This document shows, one piece after another, positions 17,204 through 26,199 of a stretch of 64,000 nucleotides of DNA. Each line of letters starts with the position of its first letter. Within the stretch, counting starts at the first letter, position 1. Source of the DNA: JANXYW01 sp964458665. GTDB lineage: Bacteria; Chloroflexota; Dehalococcoidia; DSTF01; JACRBR01. The stretch covers positions 25,027-89,026 of the forward strand of contig CAYWOO010000192.1 of the NCBI GenBank assembly GCA_964458665.1. Direction: 5' to 3'. Both the position numbers and the translations under genes were made by a program. The notes below the pieces were generated by a model, which was not told where the DNA came from, made no database searches, and worked only from the letters and a program-made list of their open reading frames with translations.

Positions 17204-17908
17204 CTATGACACCTTGGGGCTTCTCGAAGCGCTGTGGAGAGAAGCGTCCGGCCACGCGTCGCGACCGATGAGCGGTACAAACCCGCACGGTCCGTAACGC
17301 GCGAGCGCAACACCGCAAACCGTCTTCGTTGCGCACACCACCTCCTGCATCCGCAGGCCGCCCACGGGGATGATGAGGCGGCCGCCTTCATCCAACTGGT
17401 CGAGGAGCGCACGCGGAACATGCGGCGCGGACGCGGCGACGATGATCGCATCGTATGGGCCGCGATCAGCCGCGCCGAGCAGATCGCCCGCGCCGCAGAC
17501 GTGCACTTTGGCGTAGCCCGCAGCGGCGAGCGTTTCTCGCGCGCGCTCCAGCAGACTCGGCAGCCGTTCGACCGTGATTACTTCGCGCACAAGCATCGAC
17601 GCCACGGCGGCCTGGTACCCCGAACCCGTTCCGACTTCAAGCAGCCGCTCGTTCGGCTGCAACGCCAGCACCTCCAGCATCAGGGCGACGATGAGTGGTT
17701 GTGAGATGGTCTGCCCTTCCCCGATGGGAAGCGGGTTGTCGTCGTACGCGCGCGAACGCAAGTCGTCGGGTACGAAACGCTCGCGACGAACAGCTGCCAT
17801 GGCGCCGACTACGCGTTCGTCGTGCACGCGGGCACGCAGCAGCGCCAGCATGCGGTCGCGGGCGGCCGTCAGGCTGGCTTCGGCGTCGCGGTTGGGTGTA
17901 CTCCCCAT
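17204..17908 (-). CDS. pcm: Protein-L-isoaspartate O-methyltransferase
   Basis: Pcm methylates isoaspartyl residues in aged proteins with SAM to start their repair. The pre-motif is VRRERFVPDDLRSRAYDDNP and GEGQTISQPLIVALM; the SAM site is LLEVGTGSGYQAAVAS; later motifs are YDAIIVAASAP and LLDQLDEGGRLIIPVG. Length (234 residues) fits the bacterial family. The start is uncertain: ATG at 17908 is used, while 17941 and 17965 are in frame but run into a repeat hairpin. No strong ribosome binding site is seen at any of them. Confidence 0.9.
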   Translation of the reverse strand: MGSTPNRDAEASLTAARDRMLALLRARVHDERVVGAMAAVRRERFVPDDLRSRAYDDNPLPIGEGQTISQPLIVALMLEVLALQPNERLLEVGTGSGYQAAVASMLVREVITVERLPSLLERARETLAAAGYAKVHVCGAGDLLGAADRGPYDAIIVAASAPHVPRALLDQLDEGGRLIIPVGGLRMQEVVCATKTVCGVALARYGPCGFVPLIGRDAWPDASLHSASRSPKVS

Positions 17909-17952
17909 CAACTGATCAACCTGCAGCTCACATTCGGGCATCCAGCTTGGTT

Positions 17953-18044
17953 GCGGGCACGGCACGCCGTGCCCCTACGGGTTCTGGTACTAAACGGTCG
18001 GGAATTCTCGTGAGATGCGGGCACGCCACCGCGTGCCCCTACGG
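17953..18044. repeat. Two TAGGGGCACG...CGTGCCC hairpin repeats
   Basis: Copies at 17953-17980 and 18017-18044, both with the TAGGGGC flank on the minus strand, between uvrC and pcm. The stems are ACGGC/GCCGT and ACGC/GCGT. Confidence 0.85.
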
Positions 18045-18065
18045 TTCGCGGTGCGGTTCCCGGCA

Positions 18066-19958
18066 TCAAATGGACGCCTTCACGTTCGCCGCCAGCACCG
18101 TCGTGAAGCCGATTGTTGTCGCGATGTCCTCGACGGAGGCGTCGCGGATGCCACGCACAGACCCGAACTTCTTGAGCAACGCCTTCTTTCGCTTCGGCCC
18201 GACGCCCGGGATGGTATCGAGCGCGGACTGGAAGCCGGCCTTCTTACGCACACCGCGATGGTAGGTGATGGCGAAGCGGTGCGCCTCGTCGCGAATGCGC
18301 TGTACCAGGTACAGCGCCTGCGAATTGCGCGCCAGCACCACCGGCTCCGAGACATCCTGCACGTAGATCTCCTCGTGCTGCTTCGCCAGACCGACGGTGG
18401 GGATGTCCTTGGCGCCCATCTCGCGCATCACATCGAGGACGGCGGCCAACTGACCTTTGCCTCCGTCGATGATCACGAGGTCGGGCAGCGCGGCGAACGA
18501 CTCATCGTCCCGCTTGCGCGCGCCTCGACCGTCCGAGGGCAACTCCACGTCGGGCGCCTCGGCGCCCGCATCGCGCAGTACCTGCTCTCGCGCCCGACGG
18601 AATCTCCTGCGCAGTACCTCCGCCATCGAGGCGAAGTCGTTCGCGCCTTCGACCGTCTTGATGCGAAAGCGGCGGTATTCCTGCGGACGCGGATGGCCGT
18701 CGATGGCGACGACCATGGAGCCGACCGAGGACGTACCCTGGATGTTCGAGATGTCGTAGCACTCGATGCGCTTCGGAGGCGCGGGTAGGTCCAGCGCTTC
18801 CTGCAGTCCTTCGAGTGCGGTGCGCGTCTTGCCGCTGTCGGCCATCCACTTCACGCGAGCCATGTCCAGCGTCTCGCGCGCGTTCGTCGCAGCCATCTCG
18901 ACGAGGCGCCGCTTCTCGCCGCGCTGCGGCGCCAGCAGCTCGACGTTCGTGCCGCGGCGTTCGGTCAGCCAGCTCTCAATGAGCGCGTGCTCGGCGAGAG
19001 GGAGCGGCACGACGACGCGCTTCGGTACGTATGTTGCGGACTCGTAGAACTGTTGGATGAAGCTGGCCATCACGTCGGCGTCGGTCTCATCCTTCGTGCC
19101 ATCGAGCGTGAAGCTATCGACGCCGACCATTTTGATGCCGCGGACGAACAGCACCTGCACCACGGCTTCGTCGTCACCTCGGGCGAGGCCGAATATGTCC
19201 TCATCGGCCGGCTTCGTGCTGGCGACGGCCTGGCGCTCGGTCACACGCTCGACGGCCTGGACCTGGTCGCGGATGCGTGCGGCACGCTCGAACTGCATCG
19301 TCTTCGATTCGGCCTGCATCTGGCGCTTCAGCTCGCGCACGACTTCATCGGTTCTGCCTTCCAGGAAGAGGATCACCTGCTTGATCACTTCGTCGTACTC
19401 CTCCTTCGTGCAGTACGAGGTGCAGGGGGCGATGCAGCGGTTGATGTAGTAGTCGAGACAGGGGCGCGGATCGGTGCCGGTGATGGTCTTCGTGCAAGAC
19501 CGCCATGGGAAAAGCTTGTTGACGATATCGAGCGTCCGCCGCACCGAACCGGCGTTGGCGTACGGGCCGAAGTAGCGTGCGCCGTCCTTTTCGACGCGAC
19601 GCGTTATGTAGACGCGCGGCCACGGGTCGGCGAGATCGACCTTCAGGTACGGGTAGTGCTTGTCGTCCTTGAGGCGGATGTTGAAGAACGGCTGGTGCCG
19701 CTTCACCAGCTCCGCCTCCAGGTGCAGCGCCTCCTGCTCGGTGTGCGTGATCACGTACTCGAAGTCGGCGATCGCCTCGGAGAGAGCGCGCGTCTTGCCC
19801 TCCATGCTGGATGGCGAGCCGAAGTACGAGCGGACGCGGTTGCGGAGGTTGGCGGCCTTGCCGACGTAGATCACGGTCGCATCGGCGCTGCGCATGATGT
19901 AGACGCCGGGGCCGGTGGGAATGCGTGCGAGCTGCTCGGCGAAGCGGGTGGAGGTCAC
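18066..19958 (-). CDS. uvrC: Excinuclease ABC subunit C
   Basis: UvrC makes both incisions in nucleotide excision repair. Domain order is as expected for about 630 residues: GIY-YIG nuclease at the N-terminus (GPGVYIMRSADATVIYVGKA), a Cys cluster (WRSCTKTITGTDPRPCLDYY), UVR segment (MQAESKTMQFERAARIRDQ), RNase H-like endonuclease domain (ECYDISNIQGTSSVGSMVV, VIIDGGKGQLAA) and C-terminal HhH pair (IPGVGPKRKKALLKKFGS). GTG at 19958 is chosen because TACAAT ends 7 nt before it; the ATGs at 19967 and 19964 overlap or touch that -10. It lies next to mrfB and mrfA. Confidence 0.96.
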   Translation of the reverse strand: MTSTRFAEQLARIPTGPGVYIMRSADATVIYVGKAANLRNRVRSYFGSPSSMEGKTRALSEAIADFEYVITHTEQEALHLEAELVKRHQPFFNIRLKDDKHYPYLKVDLADPWPRVYITRRVEKDGARYFGPYANAGSVRRTLDIVNKLFPWRSCTKTITGTDPRPCLDYYINRCIAPCTSYCTKEEYDEVIKQVILFLEGRTDEVVRELKRQMQAESKTMQFERAARIRDQVQAVERVTERQAVASTKPADEDIFGLARGDDEAVVQVLFVRGIKMVGVDSFTLDGTKDETDADVMASFIQQFYESATYVPKRVVVPLPLAEHALIESWLTERRGTNVELLAPQRGEKRRLVEMAATNARETLDMARVKWMADSGKTRTALEGLQEALDLPAPPKRIECYDISNIQGTSSVGSMVVAIDGHPRPQEYRRFRIKTVEGANDFASMAEVLRRRFRRAREQVLRDAGAEAPDVELPSDGRGARKRDDESFAALPDLVIIDGGKGQLAAVLDVMREMGAKDIPTVGLAKQHEEIYVQDVSEPVVLARNSQALYLVQRIRDEAHRFAITYHRGVRKKAGFQSALDTIPGVGPKRKKALLKKFGSVRGIRDASVEDIATTIGFTTVLAANVKASI

Positions 19959-19965
19959 GGGCATC

Positions 19966-19971
19966 ATTGTA
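19966..19971 (-). promoter_or_regulatory. -10 element TACAAT, defines the uvrC GTG start
   Basis: TACAAT ends 7 nt before GTG 19958. If used, the first ATG codons of the open frame would not be transcribed. Confidence 0.45.
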
Positions 19972-20202
19972 GCCAGTGGTGGGTAGCTGGTCTTTCAGTC
20001 TCTCGGTCTTTCAGTCTCTCGGTCTCTCCGTCGCTCAGTCGATCGGGCGCTTCGGGCGCTTCGGGCGCTTCGGGTGGGTGCCCGGAAGATGATGCTGAGT
20101 GCCAGCCGAGCAGGGCACGGCACGCCGTGGCCCTACGATTTCGCGCGACGCACATTCGGCCGTTCATCCTGGGACGCGGGCACGCCACCGCGTGCCCCTA
20201 CT
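19972..20202. repeat. Short tandem repeats and two TAGGGGCACG hairpins
   Basis: The block contains GGTCTTTCAGTCTCTC-type tandems (19990-20040), about four copies of the 9-mer GGGCGCTTC (20045-20075) and hairpins at 20111-20137 and 20176-20201. The last hairpin overlaps the end of the mrfB-like gene by a few bases. Confidence 0.8.
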
Positions 20203-21430
20203 TTGTGGGTGTATGGGTGCGCTTATGCCGGATGCGGGTGAGGCGGTGTTCGAGGGACATCTGATCCGCAGCCGGGGCGCGTATCAGGAGTGCGCTCGTG
20301 ATCTCTTCGGCGGCGGCGAGGTCACGGGCGTGATGCTCGTGGTGCTTGGCTAGCTCGAGGCCTGCGGGCCTGTCGCCCTGCGCCCACAAGCGGCGCCAGA
20401 GGGCCATTGCCTCGCCACGGGCATCTTGACGCTTGCAGAGCGTCGCATGACGGGTGGCGGCCCACATCCAGTCGCTGCCTCCTTCGAGCCATGGCAGTGC
20501 GACCCGGTACAGCCCGGCTGCTCGCTGCGAGTCGCCCGCGCGTTCGTACCAACGCGCGACAGCCACGGCGTCTTCCGGATCGATGTCGTGCGACGAGAGC
20601 AGCGTGGCGAGAGAGGCGAGGATGCCGACGAGCGACAAGACGTCCTCGGCGTTATGTCGGAAAGCAGCGCGAAGAGGGCTGGCGCGGCCGGCGCGGAGAT
20701 AGTCGAAGTAGAGTTGCGGAATCAACCAACCCGGGAGATCGTCCGGGCGTTCGATCTTCAGCAGACGGCGCTCGGCTTCTGCGAGGCGGCACCCGGCCAT
20801 CCGGTGCCTGTAGAGGCGCCGGACGGGGTGCAGCAGATCGAAGTGCGCCAACGCGCCATACGGGGACGGCAGGCGCGCCATGGTCATGCGCGTCTCGACG
20901 AACGGCACGTCGAACGTCCGGCCGTTGTACGTCACGAGGCCAGCGAAGCGGCCGATGTCGGCGGCGAGCATCGCCAGCATCGCCTGCTCGTGCGCTAGGT
21001 CCGCGAGGAAGTACTGGCGCAGGCGGAACGCGGGCGGCGCGCCCGGCTCCGCCTCCTCGTACGTACCGAGGCCAGCGATCACGACGTACGTGCCCGTGCC
21101 GCCTGCGAGGCCGGTCGTCTCGATGTCGAAGAAGGCGAGGCGGGACGGGTGCGGCGCCGCGTCCGCGCCGAGCAGCAGGCGCAGTGCCTCCGGTGCCGCC
21201 TCGAGCGCTGCGCTTAGCAGCAGAGCGCCGTGCTGGTGGTCGAGCGGGAACCACTCGTCACGGACGAAGACGGGGCCGTGCTGGGTCTGGTGCCAGTCGC
21301 CGCGGAAGATCTGGGCGATCGGCGGCTTCTCAGGCGCGAGCGGCGGCGGCTGGGGTCGGAGTTGTGGTCCTTTCGCGACGATGGCGTGGAGGCGATCCCG
21401 GAGGAAGGTCGAAGTGGGTGCGGTGGCCAT
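20198..21430 (-). CDS. mrfB: MrfB-like DEDDh exonuclease (YprB RNase H-like)
   Basis: In Bacillus subtilis MrfB (YprB) works with the helicase MrfA in repair of mitomycin C damage, separate from UvrABC. This 410-residue protein has the exonuclease residues in order: Asp102 and Glu104 (AFFDIETTGL), Asp174 (YNGRTFDVPF), His259 and Asp263 (FRHNAEDVLSL). Helical repeats follow (RWYERAGDSQRAAGLYRVAL), like a TPR tail. ATG at 21430 has AGGAGGT about 8 nt upstream. The mrfA-like gene lies directly upstream on the same strand, and uvrC directly downstream. Confidence 0.85.
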   Translation of the reverse strand: MATAPTSTFLRDRLHAIVAKGPQLRPQPPPLAPEKPPIAQIFRGDWHQTQHGPVFVRDEWFPLDHQHGALLLSAALEAAPEALRLLLGADAAPHPSRLAFFDIETTGLAGGTGTYVVIAGLGTYEEAEPGAPPAFRLRQYFLADLAHEQAMLAMLAADIGRFAGLVTYNGRTFDVPFVETRMTMARLPSPYGALAHFDLLHPVRRLYRHRMAGCRLAEAERRLLKIERPDDLPGWLIPQLYFDYLRAGRASPLRAAFRHNAEDVLSLVGILASLATLLSSHDIDPEDAVAVARWYERAGDSQRAAGLYRVALPWLEGGSDWMWAATRHATLCKRQDARGEAMALWRRLWAQGDRPAGLELAKHHEHHARDLAAAEEITSALLIRAPAADQMSLEHRLTRIRHKRTHTPTK

Positions 21431-21782
21431 TGGGGTTCGACCTCCTGTCGCGACGCGGTCGGCATTGTGCGCCACACCCGCCGCCCGCGCGGGCTGGAAA
21501 GCCCGCGCCACGGTGGCGCAAACCGCGCGTTCGTGGCCGCACGGGCGGACACATAGGTCCGCCCCTACAACATCGCTCACTCGTTCGAGGCGACCAGCCG
21601 CACGGCGGATTTAACGCGCCATCGGACGAGCTGTGCTCGTGCGCCACACCCTGCCGCCCCCACGCGGGCTGGAAAGCCCGCGCCACGGTGTTGGGGAAGC
21701 GCCACGGTGGTGGAACGCGCCACGGTGGTGGAACGCACATCCGCACGTTGGTGCCCGCACGGGCGGACACACAGGTCCGCCC
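21431..21782. repeat. Intergenic block of GCGGGCTGGAAAGCCCGC and TAGGGGCGGAC hairpins
   Basis: About 350 bp between mrfB and mrfA. GGGCTGGAAAGCCC hairpins lie at about 21488-21516 and 21662-21690, GGGGCGGACCT/TGTCCGCCC hairpins at 21540-21569 and 21760-21787 (running into the end of mrfA), with GCGCCACGGTGGTGGAAC tandems between. No gene is seen. Confidence 0.8.
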
Positions 21783-24131
21783 CTACACTGCTGCCATCTC
21801 GGCCACAGGCTCACAGAGCCGATTCAGCAGCAGCGCTGCGGCACGTTTGTTGGTGCCGTGCTCGCCTATCGAGGGGCCGACGCAGCCGGGGCAGCCGGAG
21901 GGGCATTCGCAGCGGCGCACGACGTCGACCGCCGCCTCGATCAGCTTCGTGTGAATCTCGAACAGGCGGCGCGCCATGCCGACGCCGCCGGGCTGGTTTT
22001 CGTAGAGGAACAGCGTTGGGCGCTCGGTGAAGGGCGAGCGCATCTGGGCGACCGCCTGGAGGTCGCGCGGATCGCACATGAGGAAGATCGGCGCGAGGTG
22101 GCGCAGCAGGTGTGCGATGCCCCAGAGCCCGTCCTGGAGTTCGGCGCGGCCGAGGCCATTAACCGCCTCTTCGCTGAGCGAAAACCAGTAGCCTGTGGTG
22201 TGGCGGCTCTCCTCCGGAATGCTGATCCTTCCCCAGCCGACGTTTTCATTCGTATCGAGTTTGATCTTCTTGAAGATGGTGGCCACATCGCGCACAGCGA
22301 CCTCGCCGTGGTCCACCTCGCAGCCTCGTGAGGGGGCGCGCTCGAACGACTCCAACACTTCGAGGTCGACGGCGAGGTTGGCATCGGTGTAGTAATCGAC
22401 ATCGACTTTGTGGACGTAGGCCTTCTTCTCCGCCCAGTCCAGGCGATCGACATGGTACTGCTGGCCGGCGTGCATGTAGATCGCCTCGTCGTGGATGAGC
22501 AGCGGCGCGGCGGGACGGTCGATCTGGCCGATGACCCGCGGCTTCGGACCTTGCTCGATGATCACGAAGTTGTCGATGGCGGCGGAGCGCAGGCTGACGC
22601 CCTCGGCCGGGAAGACTTCGGCCATCCAGTGGTAGCGGCCGCCGGCCTTCACGAGTACGCCCTCGTCGCTGAGCAGATCGAGCAGCTCGGCTGATCGGTC
22701 GCCGAAATCGCCAGCGACACCGGCCACGCCCGCCGTTATATCCTTCTCGTCGAACGGAAGCTCGAACGCCGCGCATTTCATGTGGCTGACGCGTACCAGC
22801 AGGTTGTCCGGGTCGACGAGGCCCGCTTCGGGGGTCGTATCGAACACGTAGTCGGGGTTGGCAGCGACGTACTGGTTCAGCGGCGACGACGACGCGACGA
22901 TCACCGAGAACGCGAGGTCGTGGCGGCGGCCGGCACGACCCATCTGCTGCCAGGCGCTGGCCAGGGTGCCGGGGTATCCGGTCAGCACGGCCGCATCGAG
23001 GCCGCCGATATCGACGCCTAATTCGAGCGCGTTCGTGGCGACGACGCCCCGGATGCGGCCCTCGCGGAGGCCACGCTCGACGGCACGACGCTCGTCCGGC
23101 AGGTAACCGCTGCGATAGCCCTCGACTGTGGCGGCGCCCGCGTCGGGGCCGGTGGCGTGGCCGGGGGGCGGCTTCAGCGCCTCGCGCAGGTAACGCAGCA
23201 GCAGCTCGACGCGCACGCGCGATGGCGCGAAGACGATCGTCTGCACGCCCGCCTGCAGCAGCCGCGAGCCGATCGCCCTTGCGGCGCTGACGGAGCTTTC
23301 GCGAATGCCCAGCTCGCGGTTCACGATGGGCGGATTGTAGATGGCGACGACCTTGCGGCCACGCGGCGCGCCGTTATTGTCGACGAGCGTCACGGGCTTT
23401 CGGACGATGTTCTGCGCCAGCTCGGCCGGGTTGGCGATGGTCGCCGAACAGCAGATGAAGATCGGGTCGGAGCCGTAGAAGCGGCAGACGCGGTGCAACC
23501 TGCGAATGACGTTGGCGACGTGGCTGCCGAAGACGCCGCGATACTGGTGCAGCTCGTCGATGACGACGTAGCGGAGGTTCTCGAACAGCTTCACCCACTT
23601 CGTGTGGTGGGGCAGGATGCCGGTGTGGAGCATGTCGGGGTTCGTGACGACAACGTGGCCGGCCTCGCGCACCTTCCGGCGCGCGTCACCTGGCGTATCG
23701 CCGTCGTACGTGTACGTGCCAATTCCGACGCCGAGGTCCGAGACGAGCGCGTGCAGCTCCTGCATCTGGTCCTGCGCAAGCGCCTTCGTGGGGAAGAGGT
23801 AGAGCGCGCGGGCGTCCGGGTCGTCGAGGATCGTCTGGACGACGGGCAGGTTGTAGCAGAGCGTCTTGCCGGAGGCGGTCGGCGTGACGACGACGACGTT
23901 CTCGCGACGTAGTACAGCGGCGAGCGCATCGGCCTGATGCGTGTACAGGCGGTCGATGCCGCGGCGGGCGAGGGCGGCGATGAGGCGCTGGTCGGTAGCG
24001 GACGGGAAGTCGCCGTAACGGGCGTCGACGGCCGGAAGCTCGCGCCACTCGACGAAGCCCGATCGCCCGTCGGGGCTGCGGCGGAGTTCGGGGTCGGATC
24101 GAAGGGCGTGCAGCGCCTGTTCGAGTGGCAT
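21783..24131 (-). CDS. mrfA: MrfA-like DEAD/DEAH helicase with DUF1998 zinc domain
   Basis: A 782-residue superfamily 2 helicase. Walker A is VVTPTASGKTLCYNLP, the Walker B box is VVIDELHQYRG, motif III CCSATIANP, and C-terminal helicase motifs are VVATNALELGVDIGGLD and QQMGRAGRRHDLAF. The last part is the MrfA/DUF1998 domain with four Cys (CECPSGCPGC) and the PTLFLYENQPGGVG stretch. In B. subtilis MrfA is a 3'-5' helicase for mitomycin C lesions. ATG at 24131 has GGAG upstream; a TATACT about 40 nt before it may be its -10. The mrfB-like partner follows on the same strand. Confidence 0.88.
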   Translation of the reverse strand: MPLEQALHALRSDPELRRSPDGRSGFVEWRELPAVDARYGDFPSATDQRLIAALARRGIDRLYTHQADALAAVLRRENVVVVTPTASGKTLCYNLPVVQTILDDPDARALYLFPTKALAQDQMQELHALVSDLGVGIGTYTYDGDTPGDARRKVREAGHVVVTNPDMLHTGILPHHTKWVKLFENLRYVVIDELHQYRGVFGSHVANVIRRLHRVCRFYGSDPIFICCSATIANPAELAQNIVRKPVTLVDNNGAPRGRKVVAIYNPPIVNRELGIRESSVSAARAIGSRLLQAGVQTIVFAPSRVRVELLLRYLREALKPPPGHATGPDAGAATVEGYRSGYLPDERRAVERGLREGRIRGVVATNALELGVDIGGLDAAVLTGYPGTLASAWQQMGRAGRRHDLAFSVIVASSSPLNQYVAANPDYVFDTTPEAGLVDPDNLLVRVSHMKCAAFELPFDEKDITAGVAGVAGDFGDRSAELLDLLSDEGVLVKAGGRYHWMAEVFPAEGVSLRSAAIDNFVIIEQGPKPRVIGQIDRPAAPLLIHDEAIYMHAGQQYHVDRLDWAEKKAYVHKVDVDYYTDANLAVDLEVLESFERAPSRGCEVDHGEVAVRDVATIFKKIKLDTNENVGWGRISIPEESRHTTGYWFSLSEEAVNGLGRAELQDGLWGIAHLLRHLAPIFLMCDPRDLQAVAQMRSPFTERPTLFLYENQPGGVGMARRLFEIHTKLIEAAVDVVRRCECPSGCPGCVGPSIGEHGTNKRAAALLLNRLCEPVAEMAAV

Positions 24132-24240
24132 CCGTGCGTCTCCGTTACGAACAACCGTACGGGTTGGGAGTATAGGTGTAGAACGGGCGTTCGTCAATGG
24201 GAGTTCGTGGTTTGTAGTTGGTAGTAGGTAGTTCTCCGGC

Positions 24241-24783
24241 GCTTCGCGCACCTCACCGCGGCCGTCGGGCGCGCCCTCCCCGCGACGCGGAGAGGGCTCT
24301 CGGTTCGGGGGGAGTGCATTAGAGATCGGGCGGTCGTGCTCGATGAGGGGGCGTGCGGCGCTGCGCGCACCTCACCCCACCCGTCGGGCGCGCCCTCTCC
24401 GCGACGCGGAGAGGGCTCTCGGTTCGGGGGGTGCTGCCAAGGTCGACCGGTAGTGTTGGAACGTGGCGGCGCGCGGGGCTTCGCGCACCTCACCCCGGCC
24501 GTCGGCCGCGCCCTCTCCGCGACGCTGAGAGGGCTCTCGGTTCGGGGGGAGTGCATTAGAGATCGGGCGGTCGTGCTCGATGAGGGGGCGTGCGGCGCTG
24601 CGCGCACCTCACCCCGGCCGTCGGCCGCGCCCTCTCCGCGACGCGGAGAGGGCTCTCGGTTCGAGGGGGAGTACATCAGAGATTGGGCGGCTGTCCTGGA
24701 TTAGCGGCGTGCGGCGCTGCGCGCACCTCACCCCGGCCGTCGGCCGCGCCCTCTCCGCGACGCGGAGAGTGCTCTCGTCTGGA
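24241..24783. repeat. Five-copy tandem array, unit about 119 bp
   Basis: The core CCTCACC begins at 24251, 24370, 24488, 24607 and 24726, a period of 118-119 bp. Each unit holds CTCACCCCGGCCGTCGG, a CTCTCCGCGACGCGGAGAG stem and a TCTCGGTTCGGGGG spacer start. Spacers after units 1 and 3 are nearly identical, while those after 2 and 4 differ. Several apparent open frames here are repeat artefacts. Confidence 0.9.
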
Positions 24784-25018
24784 GAGCTGTTTCGGGTTTG
24801 ATGCGTCGGTGCGAACAGGACGCGCTCCATTCGCCCGTCAGCAAGCAATCGAGCGACGCGCGGGCTGAAAAGCCCGCGCTACGGTAGTGGATGACGATGG
24901 TGCGCAGTCTCTCGCGAGATCAGGCCGACTGGCTCGTTGACTCTGCGGGGTGCGGCGATAAGATCAGCTACGAACTCGCTACACGGACGCGCCTCGCGCG
25001 TGGAAAGGGACGTTGATC
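24784..25018. other. Gap upstream of the zinc dehydrogenase, one GGGCTGAAAAGCCC hairpin
   Basis: A hairpin copy lies at 24858-24885. The last 100 bp probably hold the promoter of the dehydrogenase, but no clear -35/-10 pair stands out. Confidence 0.6.
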
Positions 25019-26128
25019 ATGGCGACGGGTAAGGCTGCGGTGCTGCTGGAGCCGGGCAAGGGGTACGAGATCCAGGAGTTCGAGGTGCCGACGCCCGAGC
25101 CGGGCGGGATCGTCATCAAGGTATCGATGGGCGGCATCTGCGGATCGGACCTGCACATCTGGCGCGGCGATTCGCCGCTGTTCGCCGCGATGGCCGGCAG
25201 CGTCGCGGGGCACGAGATGACGGGTCGCGTCCACTCGCTCGGTTCGAGCATCACTACCGACTCGCTGGGGCGGCCGTTGAAGGAAGGCGATCGCGTCGCG
25301 TACAGCTACTTCTATCCGTGCCACCGCTGCTATCAGTGCAACAAGGGCGAGTTCGCCACGTGCCCGAACAAGCTGATGACGATGGGCGCGGGGCCGGTGA
25401 GCAAGTTCAGCGGCGCGTACGGCGAGTACTACTACCTGAAGCCGGGCGGCTGGATCTTCAAGGTGCCGGACGAGGTGACCGACGAGATGGCGACGCCCGT
25501 GAACTGCGCGCTCTCGCAGGTGACGTACGGACTGCAGAAGGTCGGCATGCGCTACGGCGACACCGTCGTCATCCAGGGCGCGGGCGGCCTCGGGCTGAAT
25601 GCCGTCGCCGTGGCGAAGGAGATGGGCGCAGACGCCGTGATCGTCATCGACGGCATCGCCAACAGGCTCGAGCTGGCGAAGAAGTTCGGTGCGGACGCGA
25701 CCATCGACATCAGCCAGCTGCAGCCGATGGAGCGCATCGCAAAGGTGCGGCAGCTCACGGGCAACCGCGGCGCGGACATCGTCGTCGAGGTCGTCGGCGT
25801 GCCGGACGTCATTCCGGAGGGGCTGCAGATGCTCCGTGAGGGCGGCGTGATGCTCGAGATCGGCAACATCTCGTTTGGGCGCACGGTGGCGATCGATCCG
25901 TCGCAGCTCGTCTGGGGCTCGAAGCGCATCCAGGGCGTGATCATGTACGACCCGTGGGTGATCCCGGAGGCGCTCGACTTCCTGGTGCGGACGAAGAACA
26001 AGTACCCGCACGAGGACGTCGTCTCGCACAAGTTCGCGCTGGCCGACATCAACAGCGCGTTCGAGAACAGCGAGTGGGCGCGCGAGGGCTCGACGACGAA
26101 GGTGAACCGCGCGGTTATCACGATGTAG
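25019..26128 (+). CDS. Zinc-binding medium-chain alcohol dehydrogenase
   Basis: A 369-residue MDR-family oxidoreductase. The catalytic zinc ligands are Cys in GGICGSDLHIW and the GHE motif (VAGHEMTG). The structural zinc loop is PCHRCYQCNKGEFATC, and the NAD(P) fold shows VIQGAGGLGLNAVAVA. It resembles threonine/sorbitol dehydrogenase-like members; the substrate is not evident. AAAGGGA precedes the ATG at 25019; an in-frame TTG at 25013 is possible. A repeat hairpin follows directly. Confidence 0.9.
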   Translation: MATGKAAVLLEPGKGYEIQEFEVPTPEPGGIVIKVSMGGICGSDLHIWRGDSPLFAAMAGSVAGHEMTGRVHSLGSSITTDSLGRPLKEGDRVAYSYFYPCHRCYQCNKGEFATCPNKLMTMGAGPVSKFSGAYGEYYYLKPGGWIFKVPDEVTDEMATPVNCALSQVTYGLQKVGMRYGDTVVIQGAGGLGLNAVAVAKEMGADAVIVIDGIANRLELAKKFGADATIDISQLQPMERIAKVRQLTGNRGADIVVEVVGVPDVIPEGLQMLREGGVMLEIGNISFGRTVAIDPSQLVWGSKRIQGVIMYDPWVIPEALDFLVRTKNKYPHEDVVSHKFALADINSAFENSEWAREGSTTKVNRAVITM

Positions 26129-26130
26129 GT

Positions 26131-26157
26131 TGTAGGGGCGGCCCCGCGTGGCCGCCC
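26131..26157. repeat. TAGGGGCGGCC...GGCCGCCC hairpin
   Basis: A GGCC/GGCC stem variant of the TAGGGGC hairpin family, 2 nt after the dehydrogenase stop. It could act as a transcript end, although no U-rich tail beyond CTTTCTT is present. Confidence 0.75.
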
Positions 26158-26186
26158 TTTCTTCGCCTCTCGGCGTCCCGAGGCGG

Positions 26187-26192
26187 TACCCT
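26187..26192 (+). promoter_or_regulatory. -10 element TACCCT before the first cyclase gene
   Basis: TACCCT ends 7 nt before the ATG at 26200; no ribosome binding site is seen. Confidence 0.45.
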
Positions 26193-26199
26193 TTGCGCT

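Noticed and set aside
24194..24676. 160-codon minus-strand ORF in the tandem array
   Set aside because: It is periodic, encoded by the repeats, and has no start signal.
24241..24783. CRISPR array
   Set aside because: The unit is 119 bp, repeats are palindromic intergenic elements and spacers are partly repeated; no cas gene is nearby.
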